Source of the DNA: Gemmatimonadota bacterium
GTDB lineage: Bacteria > ARS69
Direction: 5' to 3'
Assembly (NCBI GenBank): GCA_021604925.1
Contig: BQJX01000003.1
Coordinates: forward strand, 1 to 23,099
Length of the DNA: 23,099 nucleotides
The stretch's first letter is position 1; each line of letters opens with the position of its first letter. Shown in pieces: positions 9,546-16,399 of this stretch. The notes below the pieces were generated by a model. The model worked only from the letters and a program-made list of their open reading frames with translations. It was not told the DNA's origin and made no database searches. Both the position numbers and the translations under genes were made by a program.

Positions 9546-9582
9546 GGGTCCGGGGGGCAACGTGCCTCCTGGACCCTTTTTT
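9546..9582 (+). terminator. Strong intrinsic terminator after the barrel gene
   Basis: Thirteen base pairs can form between 9546-9558 and 9564-9576 (GGGTCC paired with GGACCC at the base, two G-T pairs inside), with loop AACGT. Six T residues follow at 9577-9582. It starts 21 bases after the stop codon. Confidence 0.9.
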
Positions 9583-9608
9583 CTGGCCCGATCTTCCGCT
9601 CGACGGGC

Positions 9609-9687
9609 GCCCCGGCTCGGGGCTATTCTCCCGCCCAGTGGAGGTTTCGGCTCGAACCAGGAGCCGACGGTCTGGTAGGGGCCAGAC
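9609..9687 (+). other. Cluster of three small hairpins upstream of the tandem paralogs
   Basis: Between the terminator and the next gene lie three perfect six-base-pair hairpins. They are GCCCCG/CGGGGC (9609-9623, loop GCT), CGGCTC/GAGCCG (9648-9666) and GTCTGG/CCAGAC (9670-9687). They could form a structured 5' leader for the downstream pair. No promoter box or known riboswitch was recognised. Confidence 0.35.
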
Positions 9688-9750
9688 GATTCCGATCGAC
9701 CAGAGGGTCTCTGTTCGACCGGACAAATGGCATGGAGAAGGGGGAGGACA

Positions 9751-10158
9751 ATGCGTCGAACGCGCACCGCTCGATGGTTCGTGGGCGCCCTGGCCGGAAT
9801 GGCGACTCTGATCGCCACCACGGGAAGCTACTGCGGGGGCTCGGGCAGCTCCGCAACGGACCAAACAGTGATGATCCAGGTCATGGACTCGGCCGACGCG
9901 CGCGTGGTCGGCGTGGAGGTCACCGCCTGGATCGTGGACACGGATGACACCACGAACCGCGCTCCGATCGTGGTCGGCACCGCCCTGACCGACGGCGAGG
10001 GGACGGTCGAGTTCACCTACCTCGCTGCGACCCAGCCGTACGTGTGCGGTTATGAGGTTCGCGAGCCCACGGCGCTGACGGTTCTGGCCGAGAGCGCGGC
10101 GACCGTCTCCAACCATCTGAGCTCGCCGAGCGGCCTCGTCACGGTGGTGCTCCCATGA
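9751..10158 (+). CDS. Small secreted Ig-like protein, possible lipoprotein (paralog 1)
   Basis: A 135-residue exported protein of unknown function. The N-terminus has an Arg-rich start and a hydrophobic core to about residue 24, ending in TTGSYC (C28). A Cys at this place suggests a lipoprotein, but the lipobox is non-canonical. The mature domain is beta-rich, of the bacterial Ig-like or regulatory beta-sandwich type: QTVMIQV, VEVTAWIVD, then TDGEG (80-84) and PYVCG (C99). C28 and C99 are shared with the next gene, so a disulfide is an alternative to lipidation. The ATG at 9751 has GGGAGG immediately upstream; an in-frame ATG at 9727 is less well supported. The next gene starts 14 bases after its stop. 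Confidence 0.75.
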   Translation: MRRTRTARWFVGALAGMATLIATTGSYCGGSGSSATDQTVMIQVMDSADARVVGVEVTAWIVDTDDTTNRAPIVVGTALTDGEGTVEFTYLAATQPYVCGYEVREPTALTVLAESAATVSNHLSSPSGLVTVVLP

Positions 10159-10172
10159 GCGGAGGTCTGAGA

Positions 10173-10583
10173 ATGAGCCTGCAGTTTCGACGGGTCCTGG
10201 GAGCACTGTGCGGCCTGGCGGCGCTCTCGGCGCTCACCGGCGGCAGTTGCAAGGACACGGTCGCCCCGGAGGCGGCCCAGCAGACGGTCGTGATCCAGGT
10301 GAACAACGAGACCGGAATCGGCGTGTCCAGTGTCCGGGTGACGGCCTGGGTCGTGGACCAGGACCTGGAGCCCCACCGGCGCGTGCCGATCGAAATCGGG
10401 ACGGCCCCCACGGACGGCGAGGGCATTGTTCGCTTCACGTTCGTCGCGGTGGAACAGCCGTACGTCTGCGGCTTCGAGGTCGAGGAGATCGAGAGTAAGA
10501 ACGTGGTGGCCGAGCACGTGGCCGACGTCTCCCATCGGCTGAGCGACGACCACGGGCGCCTGACGATCGTCTTGCCGTCGTAG
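10173..10583 (+). CDS. Small secreted Ig-like protein, possible lipoprotein (paralog 2)
   Basis: A 136-residue protein clearly related to its upstream neighbour. Shared positions include QTVxIQV, VTAWxVD, TDGEG at 80-84, QPYVCG with Cys at 99 in both, and a closing L[TV][IV]VLP. The exported N-terminus ends in LTGGSC (C26), again a poor lipobox. A second Cys (C13) lies inside the hydrophobic core. The ATG at 10173 is chosen because GGAGG lies seven bases upstream; an ATG at 10155 overlapping the previous stop is the alternative. The pair is a tandem duplication probably transcribed together and ended by the terminator at 10610. No function can be assigned. Confidence 0.75.
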   Translation: MSLQFRRVLGALCGLAALSALTGGSCKDTVAPEAAQQTVVIQVNNETGIGVSSVRVTAWVVDQDLEPHRRVPIEIGTAPTDGEGIVRFTFVAVEQPYVCGFEVEEIESKNVVAEHVADVSHRLSDDHGRLTIVLPS

Positions 10584-10609
10584 AGCCCACCACAGCAGCG
10601 TGATCAGGA

Positions 10610-10641
10610 GCGGCCTGGGGATTCCCCCGGGCCGCTTTTTT
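10610..10641 (+). terminator. Strong intrinsic terminator after the tandem paralogs
   Basis: An 11-base-pair stem (GCGGCC...GGCCGC at its base, one G-T pair) with a four-base loop is followed by six T residues at 10636-10641. It begins 26 bases after the stop codon of paralog 2. Confidence 0.92.
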
Positions 10642-10916
10642 GTGGTCCGGGTGGCAGCTGGGCCCTCGTCAAGGAGACCTTCCGGGGGGAGCCTGAGAAT
10701 GTCCGTGCCGGCAGCTGCTGAGCCGGCGGCCCCGGAAGGCGCAGGAAGGGCTAGGGCGGATCTGGGGCTATCGGCAGGGGGGCAGGGGCTTGCGGGCTGC
10801 TTGCGGGTTGCTTGCGGGCTTGGGGGCAGACCGTGGGCGGCGATCCCGGACGCACGGATCCAGAGCACACGGCCTCGGCGAAGGGTCGCATTCGGAGACC
10901 CTCGATCCCGGACACA
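10642..10916. other. Non-coding stretch with a triplicated 11-nt repeat
   Basis: No convincing gene. The plus strand has a ribosome-site-like GGGGGAG before an ATG at 10699, but the frame has no recognisable protein and runs antisense through the real gene at 11005-11655. Three tandem copies of an 11-base unit (CTTGCGGGCTG, CTTGCGGGTTG, CTTGCGGGCTT) occupy 10789-10821. The rest is G-rich on the plus strand. Confidence 0.45.
10789..10821. repeat. Tandem repeat, 3 x 11 nt
   Basis: Three adjacent copies of CTTGCGGG[CT]T[GT] are visible, differing at one or two positions. No coding context. Confidence 0.75.
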
Positions 10917-10948
10917 GAAAAGCGGGAGGAGACCCCGCTCCCCCCGCT
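10917..10948 (-). terminator. Intrinsic terminator of the WGxxKxLYR gene pair
   Basis: On the minus strand an 11-base-pair stem (10948-10938 with 10931-10921, one G-T pair, six-base loop) is followed by TTTT. It lies about 57 bases after the stop of the 11005-11655 gene, in the right orientation to end that transcript. Confidence 0.75.
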
Positions 10949-10961
10949 TCCGTTCGCGAGA

Positions 10962-10986
10962 CCGCCCAAAGGTGGGCGGGCTTTTT
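10962..10986 (+). terminator. Plus-strand terminator-like hairpin
   Basis: CCGCCCA (10962-10968) pairs with TGGGCGG (10973-10979) around loop AAGG, followed by GC and five T residues. It points along the plus strand although no plus-strand gene lies between it and the terminator at 10610. It may be a backstop against readthrough toward the opposing genes, or the 3' end of an unannotated RNA. Confidence 0.65.
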
Positions 10987-11004
10987 CACACCGTCCAGCT
11001 TGGA

Positions 11005-11655
11005 CTAGCGGTAGAGGCCCTTCATCTGGCCCCAGGTGCTCTCGTCCGTACCGACAGTTTCCGTGCACTTCCACTCGATGTCGTAGCCCTCTTCGTAGCC
11101 AGCAGGGTTCGTACCGATCAGGAAGTTGATGAAGTCGTTCGCCACCAGCCCGCCCGAGCACGCCGGGTTCAGGCTGCCGAGCTCGGCGCCACCGTTGAAC
11201 ACCACCACACCGGTGACGTCATAGGGCAGGCCAGGGAACTCGAAGTGCGAACCGATCATGTTCTGGAATTCGCCGGAGAGAACCAACGTGCCATCCGTGA
11301 ACGTGGCCTTGTTGGCGTAATCCGCCGCCGTGCCTGCGTCCTTGTAGATCGCCACTGATGCCACTCCGAAGTCCACGACCCGCTGAACGCCGAAGTCCGT
11401 GTAGCTGGACACCGTGGCGTTGATCACAGCCGTGTACTCGAACGAAACCTGGTCCCATGGGAACCACGGGTTGGTCTGCGTGGTGTTGATGACCGTGTAG
11501 GCATCGTACGTCACACCGGCAGCGTATTCACCCGGAGCCGGACCGTCGTGGTCCGCGTGTCCCGAGAAATGTCCTTCAAGCGTCACTGCGGACGCCAAGG
11601 CGGGCAGCGCAATTGCCATTCCCACCCCGACGGCCAGAGACTTGAACTTCTGCAT
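11005..11655 (-). CDS. Secreted protein with C-terminal WGxxKxLYR motif (paralog A)
   Basis: A 216-residue exported protein of unknown function. The signal peptide is residues 1-23 (ends ALASA). The mature part is beta-rich, with LEGHFSGHADHDG near its start and TFTDGTLVLSGEF in the middle. A late GYDIEW segment precedes the C-terminal DESTWGQMKGLYR. The upstream gene encodes a related protein with the same order of motifs (SGHAxxDG, TFTDG, EGYD, then WGxxKxLYR). Two Cys (in NPACSG and EWKCTE) could pair. The ATG at 11655 is chosen for GGGAG eight bases upstream. An in-frame ATG at 11697 overlaps the upstream stop as TAATG and would lengthen the signal peptide. A terminator follows at 10917-10948. 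Confidence 0.75.
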   Translation of the reverse strand: MQKFKSLAVGVGMAIALPALASAVTLEGHFSGHADHDGPAPGEYAAGVTYDAYTVINTTQTNPWFPWDQVSFEYTAVINATVSSYTDFGVQRVVDFGVASVAIYKDAGTAADYANKATFTDGTLVLSGEFQNMIGSHFEFPGLPYDVTGVVVFNGGAELGSLNPACSGGLVANDFINFLIGTNPAGYEEGYDIEWKCTETVGTDESTWGQMKGLYR

Positions 11656-11696
11656 ATTCGAAGCTCCCTGGTTCAGGATCAAATCGGCAAATCGCA

Positions 11697-12344
11697 TTAT
11701 CGGTACAGACTTTTGATGCCGCCCCAGCTCTCGTCTTCGACCGAAACGACGGAGAGGAACACGTCACCATTGATCTGCAGGTCATAGCCCTCAGGCGAGA
11801 AGCCCGCAACGTTGGCCCCGAACGTCCAGCCTTCGGTGGCCGTCAGCAGCGGAAAGACATCTCCGCCCGTGAAGTTCAACGAACCCGAGAAACTACCCGA
11901 CGCAGTCACGCTGTTGTACGTGAGCGTGAAGTCGGTGAAGAACCCGTCCAGGTACGTGGAGATACCGTCCGTGAACGTGGACGGCGCCGTGGCGTTCGGC
12001 GGGTTGATTCCGTAGTCGTGGTTCGACGGGAGCCAGTCCACATAGATCGTGAACAGTCCGCCCGAGTACGACGCAACGTGCGTCGTGCCGAAGACGGCCT
12101 CACCCAGGGACAACAGCTGGGAGATCTGGCCCGAGTAGTTGTAGTTGGCCGTGTCCCAGACCAGGGGATCTTCGATGTCGTTCAGGATGAACAGCACCGA
12201 AAGAAAGTCCCCCACGTTCGAAGACGGGAAACCGCCGTCCTCGTACGCGTGACCGGACACGTGCAGGATCTGCTCTGACTGTGCGAACGCCGTTCCCGAC
12301 ATTCCCAAAACCAGTGCGAACAGGAGCATCGTAATCTTCTTCAA
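11697..12344 (-). CDS. Secreted protein with C-terminal WGxxKxLYR motif (paralog B)
   Basis: A 215-residue exported protein of unknown function and first gene of the pair. The start is a TTG at 12344 with GAGGT six bases upstream. It opens a textbook signal peptide (MKKITMLLFALVLG..., cleavage near AFA 19-21). No ATG gives a better start: one further upstream would need a 70-residue non-signal extension, and the one five codons inside would remove the lysines. The mature protein is Gly/Ser/Thr/Phe-rich and beta-type. It shares SGHAYEDG, STFTDG, EGYDL and the terminal DESWGGIKSLYR with paralog A. The resemblance to A is clear at both ends but weak in the middle. The conserved tail suggests a sorting, anchoring or assembly signal, an inference only. 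Confidence 0.75.
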   Translation of the reverse strand: MKKITMLLFALVLGMSGTAFAQSEQILHVSGHAYEDGGFPSSNVGDFLSVLFILNDIEDPLVWDTANYNYSGQISQLLSLGEAVFGTTHVASYSGGLFTIYVDWLPSNHDYGINPPNATAPSTFTDGISTYLDGFFTDFTLTYNSVTASGSFSGSLNFTGGDVFPLLTATEGWTFGANVAGFSPEGYDLQINGDVFLSVVSVEDESWGGIKSLYR

Positions 12345-12829
12345 TTTGTCTACCTCGCGAACTAACGGAGCGTTTTCGACGGATGCCGCGTCCGACACCA
12401 CGAGAACGCCAACCGGTCCCCGGTTCTCACCAGGGACGTGAATCGGGAATCCCAAGAAGGGGGTCCGGAAAGTCCGGTTCCGTTCTTCCCGACTGGATTC
12501 GCAGTGTACGGGCTGAAGGGGGCCGAATTCAACGGGATTGTTGGAAATCTGGAGCAATGTGCGGAGCCTTGAATCAACTATGAGCGGATTCTTGAAGCGC
12601 TGAGGTCACGGCGCAGGCGGCCGGGGGAGCGGCGCAAGAATCCAGCAAAGCGTTGCCCAACTGCCACTTGAGAGCCTTTCCGGTGCTCCCGACCCGACCG
12701 TGCCAGACATCCCCAGCACCACCGGTCGGACCCGCGGATCGGCGGCCCTTCCGAGCCAACGCGGCCGCCCGAGCCGGGGTTTGCCTTCACCCTCTGGAGG
12801 GAGAGACTCGCGGTGCGCTCTCCGGTCTC
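12345..12829. other. Intergenic region upstream of paralog B
   Basis: 485 bases without a supported gene separate the 3' end of the FG-GAP gene from paralog B. A candidate promoter for paralog B is TTGAAT (12532-12527), 18 bases, TACACT (12508-12503), each hexamer matching 4/6, which would give a leader of roughly 150 bases. Just after the FG-GAP stop, a 7-base inverted repeat (GAGAGAC/GTCTCTC) has no T-run, so a terminator there is uncertain. Several short open frames exist on both strands but none has a ribosome site or recognisable product. Confidence 0.4.
12503..12532 (-). promoter_or_regulatory. Candidate promoter for the WGxxKxLYR gene pair
   Basis: TTGAAT, an 18-base spacer, then TACACT on the minus strand. 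Both boxes match consensus at four of six positions, including the important first, second and last bases of the -10. Supported by position only. Confidence 0.3.
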
Positions 12830-15800
12830 TCAGCGAACCCGGAGCACTTTCTGGGTCCAGCTGCGCCCGCCCGCGTCCATCCTCAGGAAGTAGACGCCGG
12901 TTCCCACCGGGCGGCCGCTGCCGTCGTGGCCGCTCCATTGGACGGTGTGAACGCCGGACTCCAGCGGACCATCGTGGACCGTGGCCACTGAGCGACCCCG
13001 GATGTCGAAGACCCGCAGGGTCACTTCGGTGCGACGAGCGATCGCCAGCTCCAGGGACAGATGGTCGCGGAACGGATTGGGCGTGACGCGCTGCAGGCCG
13101 ACCAGCGGCGTGGGCACCACGGTGTCCGGCACCCCGGTGCTGCCACCGTTCATCAGGAGGTTCAGATCCCCGCTGGTCCGGTTCACCACCGCCAGGTCCA
13201 CGCTGCCGTCCCCGTTCCAGTCGCCGCCGACCACCGAGTACGGCGTGGTTCCGGCGGGGACGCTGCTGGCCAGGTCGAAGGCGCCGCCGCCCAGATTCCG
13301 GAACACGGACACATCGGAGCCGCCGCTGTTGGCAGTGACGAGTTCCAGCTGATCGTCGCCGGTGAGATCGGCGCCCCAGATGCCGTGCGGCAGATCGTTG
13401 GCCGGCAGATCAAACGCGGGGGCGAACGACGGCATGGGGGTTACCGCGGCCCCGAGATTCTGCAGAACGGAGATGCCGCCGGCCGCGTAGTTGGCGCTGA
13501 CCAGGTCGATCCATCCGTCCCCGTTCGTGTCCCACGGGAACACGCTGATCGGCGTGAAGCCGGTGGAGTACGCCGCGCACAGGGAGAACGTGCCGGCCAT
13601 GGAGTTGAACAGGATGACGTCCATCTGGTGGTTGGCCGAGTCCACCGCCACGATGTCCAGGTCGCCGTCCCGATCGAAATCCGCCACCGCGAGGTCCAAC
13701 GGGCTGCCGTTCATGGGGATCACGGCGCTGGTCGGGAACGCGCCCGCGCCATCGTTCCAGCAGACCCGGACGAAGTCGGGATCGATTTCCGCAATGGCGA
13801 TGTCCACGTCGCCGTCCTGATCGAAGTCCGCGCCCGTCAGCGCAAAGGGCGCGCCCACGACCGGGAGCGGCGGACCGGCGACCCAGGTGCCGCCCTGGTT
13901 CTGGAGAATGCTCACGTTCGAGGAGATGACGTTGGCGACGACGAGATCCACCTGACCGTCGCCGGTGAGATCTCCGGCCCACAGCGCCGCGGGACCACCG
14001 CCGCCCGTGGTGATTGTGGGGCCCACGGTGGGAAGCCCGTTCCCGCCGGTGAGCAGCAGCGTGACATCGCCCGACAGGAAGTTCGCGACGGCCAGATCAC
14101 TCACGCCGTCACCGTCGAGGTCCGCGGCCACCAGATCCACGGGATCGCTTCCCGGCAGAGCAATCGGAGGCGCGGACACAAAGGTGCCGGCCGCGTTCGC
14201 GCCGCGCGTCATGAACTCGAACGTGTACCCGCCGCTGGCCACGCCGCCCTGGGAACTCACCGTGCCGTTTCCGTTCACGGTTACGCGCACGACTTCCCCG
14301 GGAAGGAACGGTGCGTCCGGCGTGATGCGCACCCGCTGATCGGCGCCGAACCACTCCAGCATGGCGGTGCGGGGACCGGACTGCGATCCCTCCACGATGA
14401 AGCCTTCGGGGACCAGCGACAGGGGCGCCAGATCGTCATCGAACCAGATCTCGATGTCGTCCGAGACCGCCACTCCCGTGGCGTTGTGGGCCGGAGCGGT
14501 CCCCACGATGTGGGGCGCCACCACCTGCGCGTAGAAGTACATGTCTTTCGTGATGGCGTAGCCGGCGAGAATATCGATGTCGCCGTCCAGGTCAAAGTCC
14601 GCGGCGCCCAGCGTGTGGCAGTGGTTGCCGCCGAGGTACAGATCGCCCAGATCGAAGCTGCCGCTGCCGTCGTTCCAGAGTGCGCGCCAGCCGTTATCGC
14701 CCCGTACCGGAACGGCCAGGTCCAGGTCGGCGTCGCCATCCAGATCCACGATCTGCAGGCCGTGAGGAAACTGGCCCATCACGTCCGTGTCGGTGCGCGG
14801 CTGGAACGTGGCGTCGCCGTTGCCCTTCAGGAAGCTCACGGACTCGCCCACCGAGTTCACAGTGACCACGTCGCCGATCCCGTCTCCGTCAAAGTCGCGC
14901 AGCCCGATGAGTTGCGGACTGTCCCCCACCGGGTACCGCGTGGGCTGCACGGTCAGGATCCCGTTGCCGTCGTTCAGGAAGACGCTCACGTCGTACGAGT
15001 AGCCGTTGCAGCAGACGAGATCCAGGTCGCCGTCGCCGTCGAGGTCCGAGCCGTCCACCCAACGCGGACTGTCCGAGCCCACACCCGCCGAGTAGTCGAC
15101 GTACGCTCCCAGCCCCCCCGTGCCGTCGCCCAGCAGAACGCTCACACTGTGCCCGTTGAAGTTCGCGGTGGCCACGTCCAGGTGTCCGTCGGCGTTCAGG
15201 TCGCCGACCCACGCCCCGTAGGGAGTCTGCCCGGTTGGGTAGGCTTCGTACGGCGCGAAGTCGGTCCCGCCGAGGTTGCGGATCACGCCGACTTCGTTCG
15301 GGCCGGAAGCGCTGATGATGAGGTCTGGCCACCCGTCTTCGTCCAGGTCCCCCACCGCCACCCCGCGCGGAAGCAGCGACGTGGGCAGCTGCGCCAACAG
15401 CGGAAATCCGCCCAGTCCGTTCGGACTTCGGATGGTGAGCGAGTCCGGAACCACGTTCGAGAAGATGGCTTCCGGCCGGTTGTCGCCGGTGAGGTCCGCC
15501 ACCGTCACGTTGAACGCGATGCTTCCGATTCCCCAGCTCGACGCCGACGTGGTGAACGCGCGATCCGCCACCGGTGCGGTCCACGTGGAAAACGAGAAGC
15601 TGTAGCCGCCACTCAGCGGGATCCCGAGTTGGTCCTGGATACCCTGGCCGACGGTGACCACGACCTGCTCGCCGGGAAGGAAGTCCTCCACCGGATCGAA
15701 GAGGATCTCGCGCGTGGGCGCCAGCCAGGTCACCGACCCGGCGTGCGTGCCCTGCAACGAGGAGGTGACCACGATGTTGGCCGGAGTCACGGTCCCGGAA

Positions 15801-15967
15801 GCGAGGCGGGTGGCAAACGTGATGCGAACCGTCTGGTTGAGCGGAACGCCCACGGCTTGATTCCCCGGGACGGTACCGGACACGACCGGCACTGCCGTCG
15901 CGGTCGACGGGATCGCCAGGGTAAACGCCGCCAAGGCGGCTACCAGGGAGGATGCCAAGGTTCGCAA
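12830..15967 (-). CDS. Large secreted FG-GAP/VCBS repeat protein with FlgD-like C-terminal domain
   Basis: A 1045-residue exported, probably surface or extracellular protein. Architecture: signal peptide 1-25; Ig-like domain of Big_5 type (about 28-130); seven FG-GAP/VCBS calcium-binding repeats with DxDxDGxxD-type loops starting near residues 158, 207, 256, 308, 358, 408 and 457. A second Big_5-type domain (about 484-588) is followed by seven more repeats near 616, 666, 714, 763, 813, 867 and 916. A linker leads to a FlgD-Ig/type-IX-like module (960-1045: TPNPF, VTLRVFDIRGR, GTGVYFLRM). Repeats are about 50 residues apart, fitting seven-bladed propellers. The start is TTG at 15967 with GGGAG ten bases upstream. 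Propellers of this class usually bind ligands or other proteins; the target is unknown. Confidence 0.9.
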   Translation of the reverse strand: MRTLASSLVAALAAFTLAIPSTATAVPVVSGTVPGNQAVGVPLNQTVRITFATRLASGTVTPANIVVTSSLQGTHAGSVTWLAPTREILFDPVEDFLPGEQVVVTVGQGIQDQLGIPLSGGYSFSFSTWTAPVADRAFTTSASSWGIGSIAFNVTVADLTGDNRPEAIFSNVVPDSLTIRSPNGLGGFPLLAQLPTSLLPRGVAVGDLDEDGWPDLIISASGPNEVGVIRNLGGTDFAPYEAYPTGQTPYGAWVGDLNADGHLDVATANFNGHSVSVLLGDGTGGLGAYVDYSAGVGSDSPRWVDGSDLDGDGDLDLVCCNGYSYDVSVFLNDGNGILTVQPTRYPVGDSPQLIGLRDFDGDGIGDVVTVNSVGESVSFLKGNGDATFQPRTDTDVMGQFPHGLQIVDLDGDADLDLAVPVRGDNGWRALWNDGSGSFDLGDLYLGGNHCHTLGAADFDLDGDIDILAGYAITKDMYFYAQVVAPHIVGTAPAHNATGVAVSDDIEIWFDDDLAPLSLVPEGFIVEGSQSGPRTAMLEWFGADQRVRITPDAPFLPGEVVRVTVNGNGTVSSQGGVASGGYTFEFMTRGANAAGTFVSAPPIALPGSDPVDLVAADLDGDGVSDLAVANFLSGDVTLLLTGGNGLPTVGPTITTGGGGPAALWAGDLTGDGQVDLVVANVISSNVSILQNQGGTWVAGPPLPVVGAPFALTGADFDQDGDVDIAIAEIDPDFVRVCWNDGAGAFPTSAVIPMNGSPLDLAVADFDRDGDLDIVAVDSANHQMDVILFNSMAGTFSLCAAYSTGFTPISVFPWDTNGDGWIDLVSANYAAGGISVLQNLGAAVTPMPSFAPAFDLPANDLPHGIWGADLTGDDQLELVTANSGGSDVSVFRNLGGGAFDLASSVPAGTTPYSVVGGDWNGDGSVDLAVVNRTSGDLNLLMNGGSTGVPDTVVPTPLVGLQRVTPNPFRDHLSLELAIARRTEVTLRVFDIRGRSVATVHDGPLESGVHTVQWSGHDGSGRPVGTGVYFLRMDAGGRSWTQKVLRVR

Positions 15968-16020
15968 GAGGTCCGAGCTCCCGATGCTGTGGAACCGGTT
16001 GTCAAAAGATGCAAGACCGG

Positions 16021-16050
16021 AAAAAAGGCCGCTGCCGGGCCAGCTTCCTG
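16021..16050 (-). terminator. Possible terminator or leader attenuator before the FG-GAP gene
   Basis: On the minus strand a GC-rich segment able to form short stems (GCTG/CAGC around GCCCGG) is followed by six T residues (16026-16021). It lies between rpmI and the FG-GAP gene. It could end the rpsU-rpmI transcript or attenuate the FG-GAP leader. The stem is weak, so confidence is low. Confidence 0.33.
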
Positions 16051-16059
16051 CAGCCCCCT

Positions 16060-16089
16060 ATGATACGGGACCGGACTACCGGCGTTCAA
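16060..16089 (-). promoter_or_regulatory. Predicted promoter of the FG-GAP repeat gene
   Basis: TTGAAC (16089-16084), an 18-base spacer, then TATCAT (16065-16060, 5/6 match to TATAAT) on the minus strand. Transcription would start near 16053, giving a leader of about 85 bases that contains the T-run described at 16021-16050. Confidence 0.5.
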
Positions 16090-16110
16090 CCCGAACGGGG
16101 AGCGGGTCGG

Positions 16111-16167
16111 TGCCCCCCGATGGCCGGGGGGCCAACCAAACGCGGCGTTCCGAACGCGACGGAACGC
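16111..16167 (-). terminator. Two successive hairpins downstream of rpmI
   Basis: Two perfect eight-base-pair hairpins follow rpmI: GCGTTCCG/CGGAACGC (16145-16167, loop of seven) and GCCCCCCG/CGGGGGGC (around 16112-16132, loop of five). Neither has a clear T-run, so they may be terminators of a U-poor type or 3'-end stabilisers for the ribosomal protein mRNA. Confidence 0.4.
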
Positions 16168-16176
16168 AGGGGTGAC

Positions 16177-16374
16177 CTATACGTACGGCAGGATCACCTT
16201 CATGCGGGACTCATCGCCCTTTTCCAGCAAGCCGTCTTTCCGGAGCTGGCGAATCCGCTTGGCACTTTTCTTGGTGAGAATGTGGTTCTTGAAGCCCTTC
16301 TTGTGCTTCAGCTTTCCGGACCCGGTCTTCGTGAATCGCTTGGCCGCGCTCCGGTTGGTCTTCATCTTGGGCAT
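16177..16374 (-). CDS. rpmI: 50S ribosomal protein L35
   Basis: A 65-residue protein matching L35 over its full length. It starts MPKMKTNRSAAKRF, has the basic KHKKGFKNHILTKKS core and closes with a short IxPYV tail. It binds 23S rRNA in the large subunit. The ATG at 16374 has GGAG eight bases upstream. It follows the small Cys-rich gene by 25 bases and is probably co-transcribed with it and rpsU. The usual neighbours infC and rplT are absent here: downstream comes the FG-GAP gene instead. Confidence 0.97.
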   Translation of the reverse strand: MPKMKTNRSAAKRFTKTGSGKLKHKKGFKNHILTKKSAKRIRQLRKDGLLEKGDESRMKVILPYV

Positions 16375-16399
16375 TGGGTATTGCTCCGGTGGCTCGGGA

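Noticed and set aside
7287..9821. An 844-codon minus-strand open frame
   Set aside because: Antisense to the barrel gene, which has a signal peptide, ribosome site and terminator; the antisense product has no recognisable features.
10789..10821. CRISPR-like array
   Set aside because: Units are 11 bases, directly adjacent with no spacers, and no cas genes are present.
10699..11358. Plus-strand open frame starting with MSVPAAAEPAAP after a ribosome-site-like sequence
   Set aside because: The first part is low-complexity, the second part is antisense to the signal-peptide gene at 11005-11655, and two terminators lie inside it. Similarity of its start region to that of paralog 2 (CTGAGAATG) is too short to claim a decayed third copy.
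12690..12710. Possible sigma-54 (-24/-12) promoter, TGGCACG on the minus strand
   Set aside because: The spaced TTGC-type -12 element is missing and the site is about 350 bases from the nearest start.
13061..16063. A 1000-codon plus-strand open frame
   Set aside because: Exactly antisense to the FG-GAP gene, with repeated Arg/His/Val patterns mirroring the FG-GAP repeats; not a gene.
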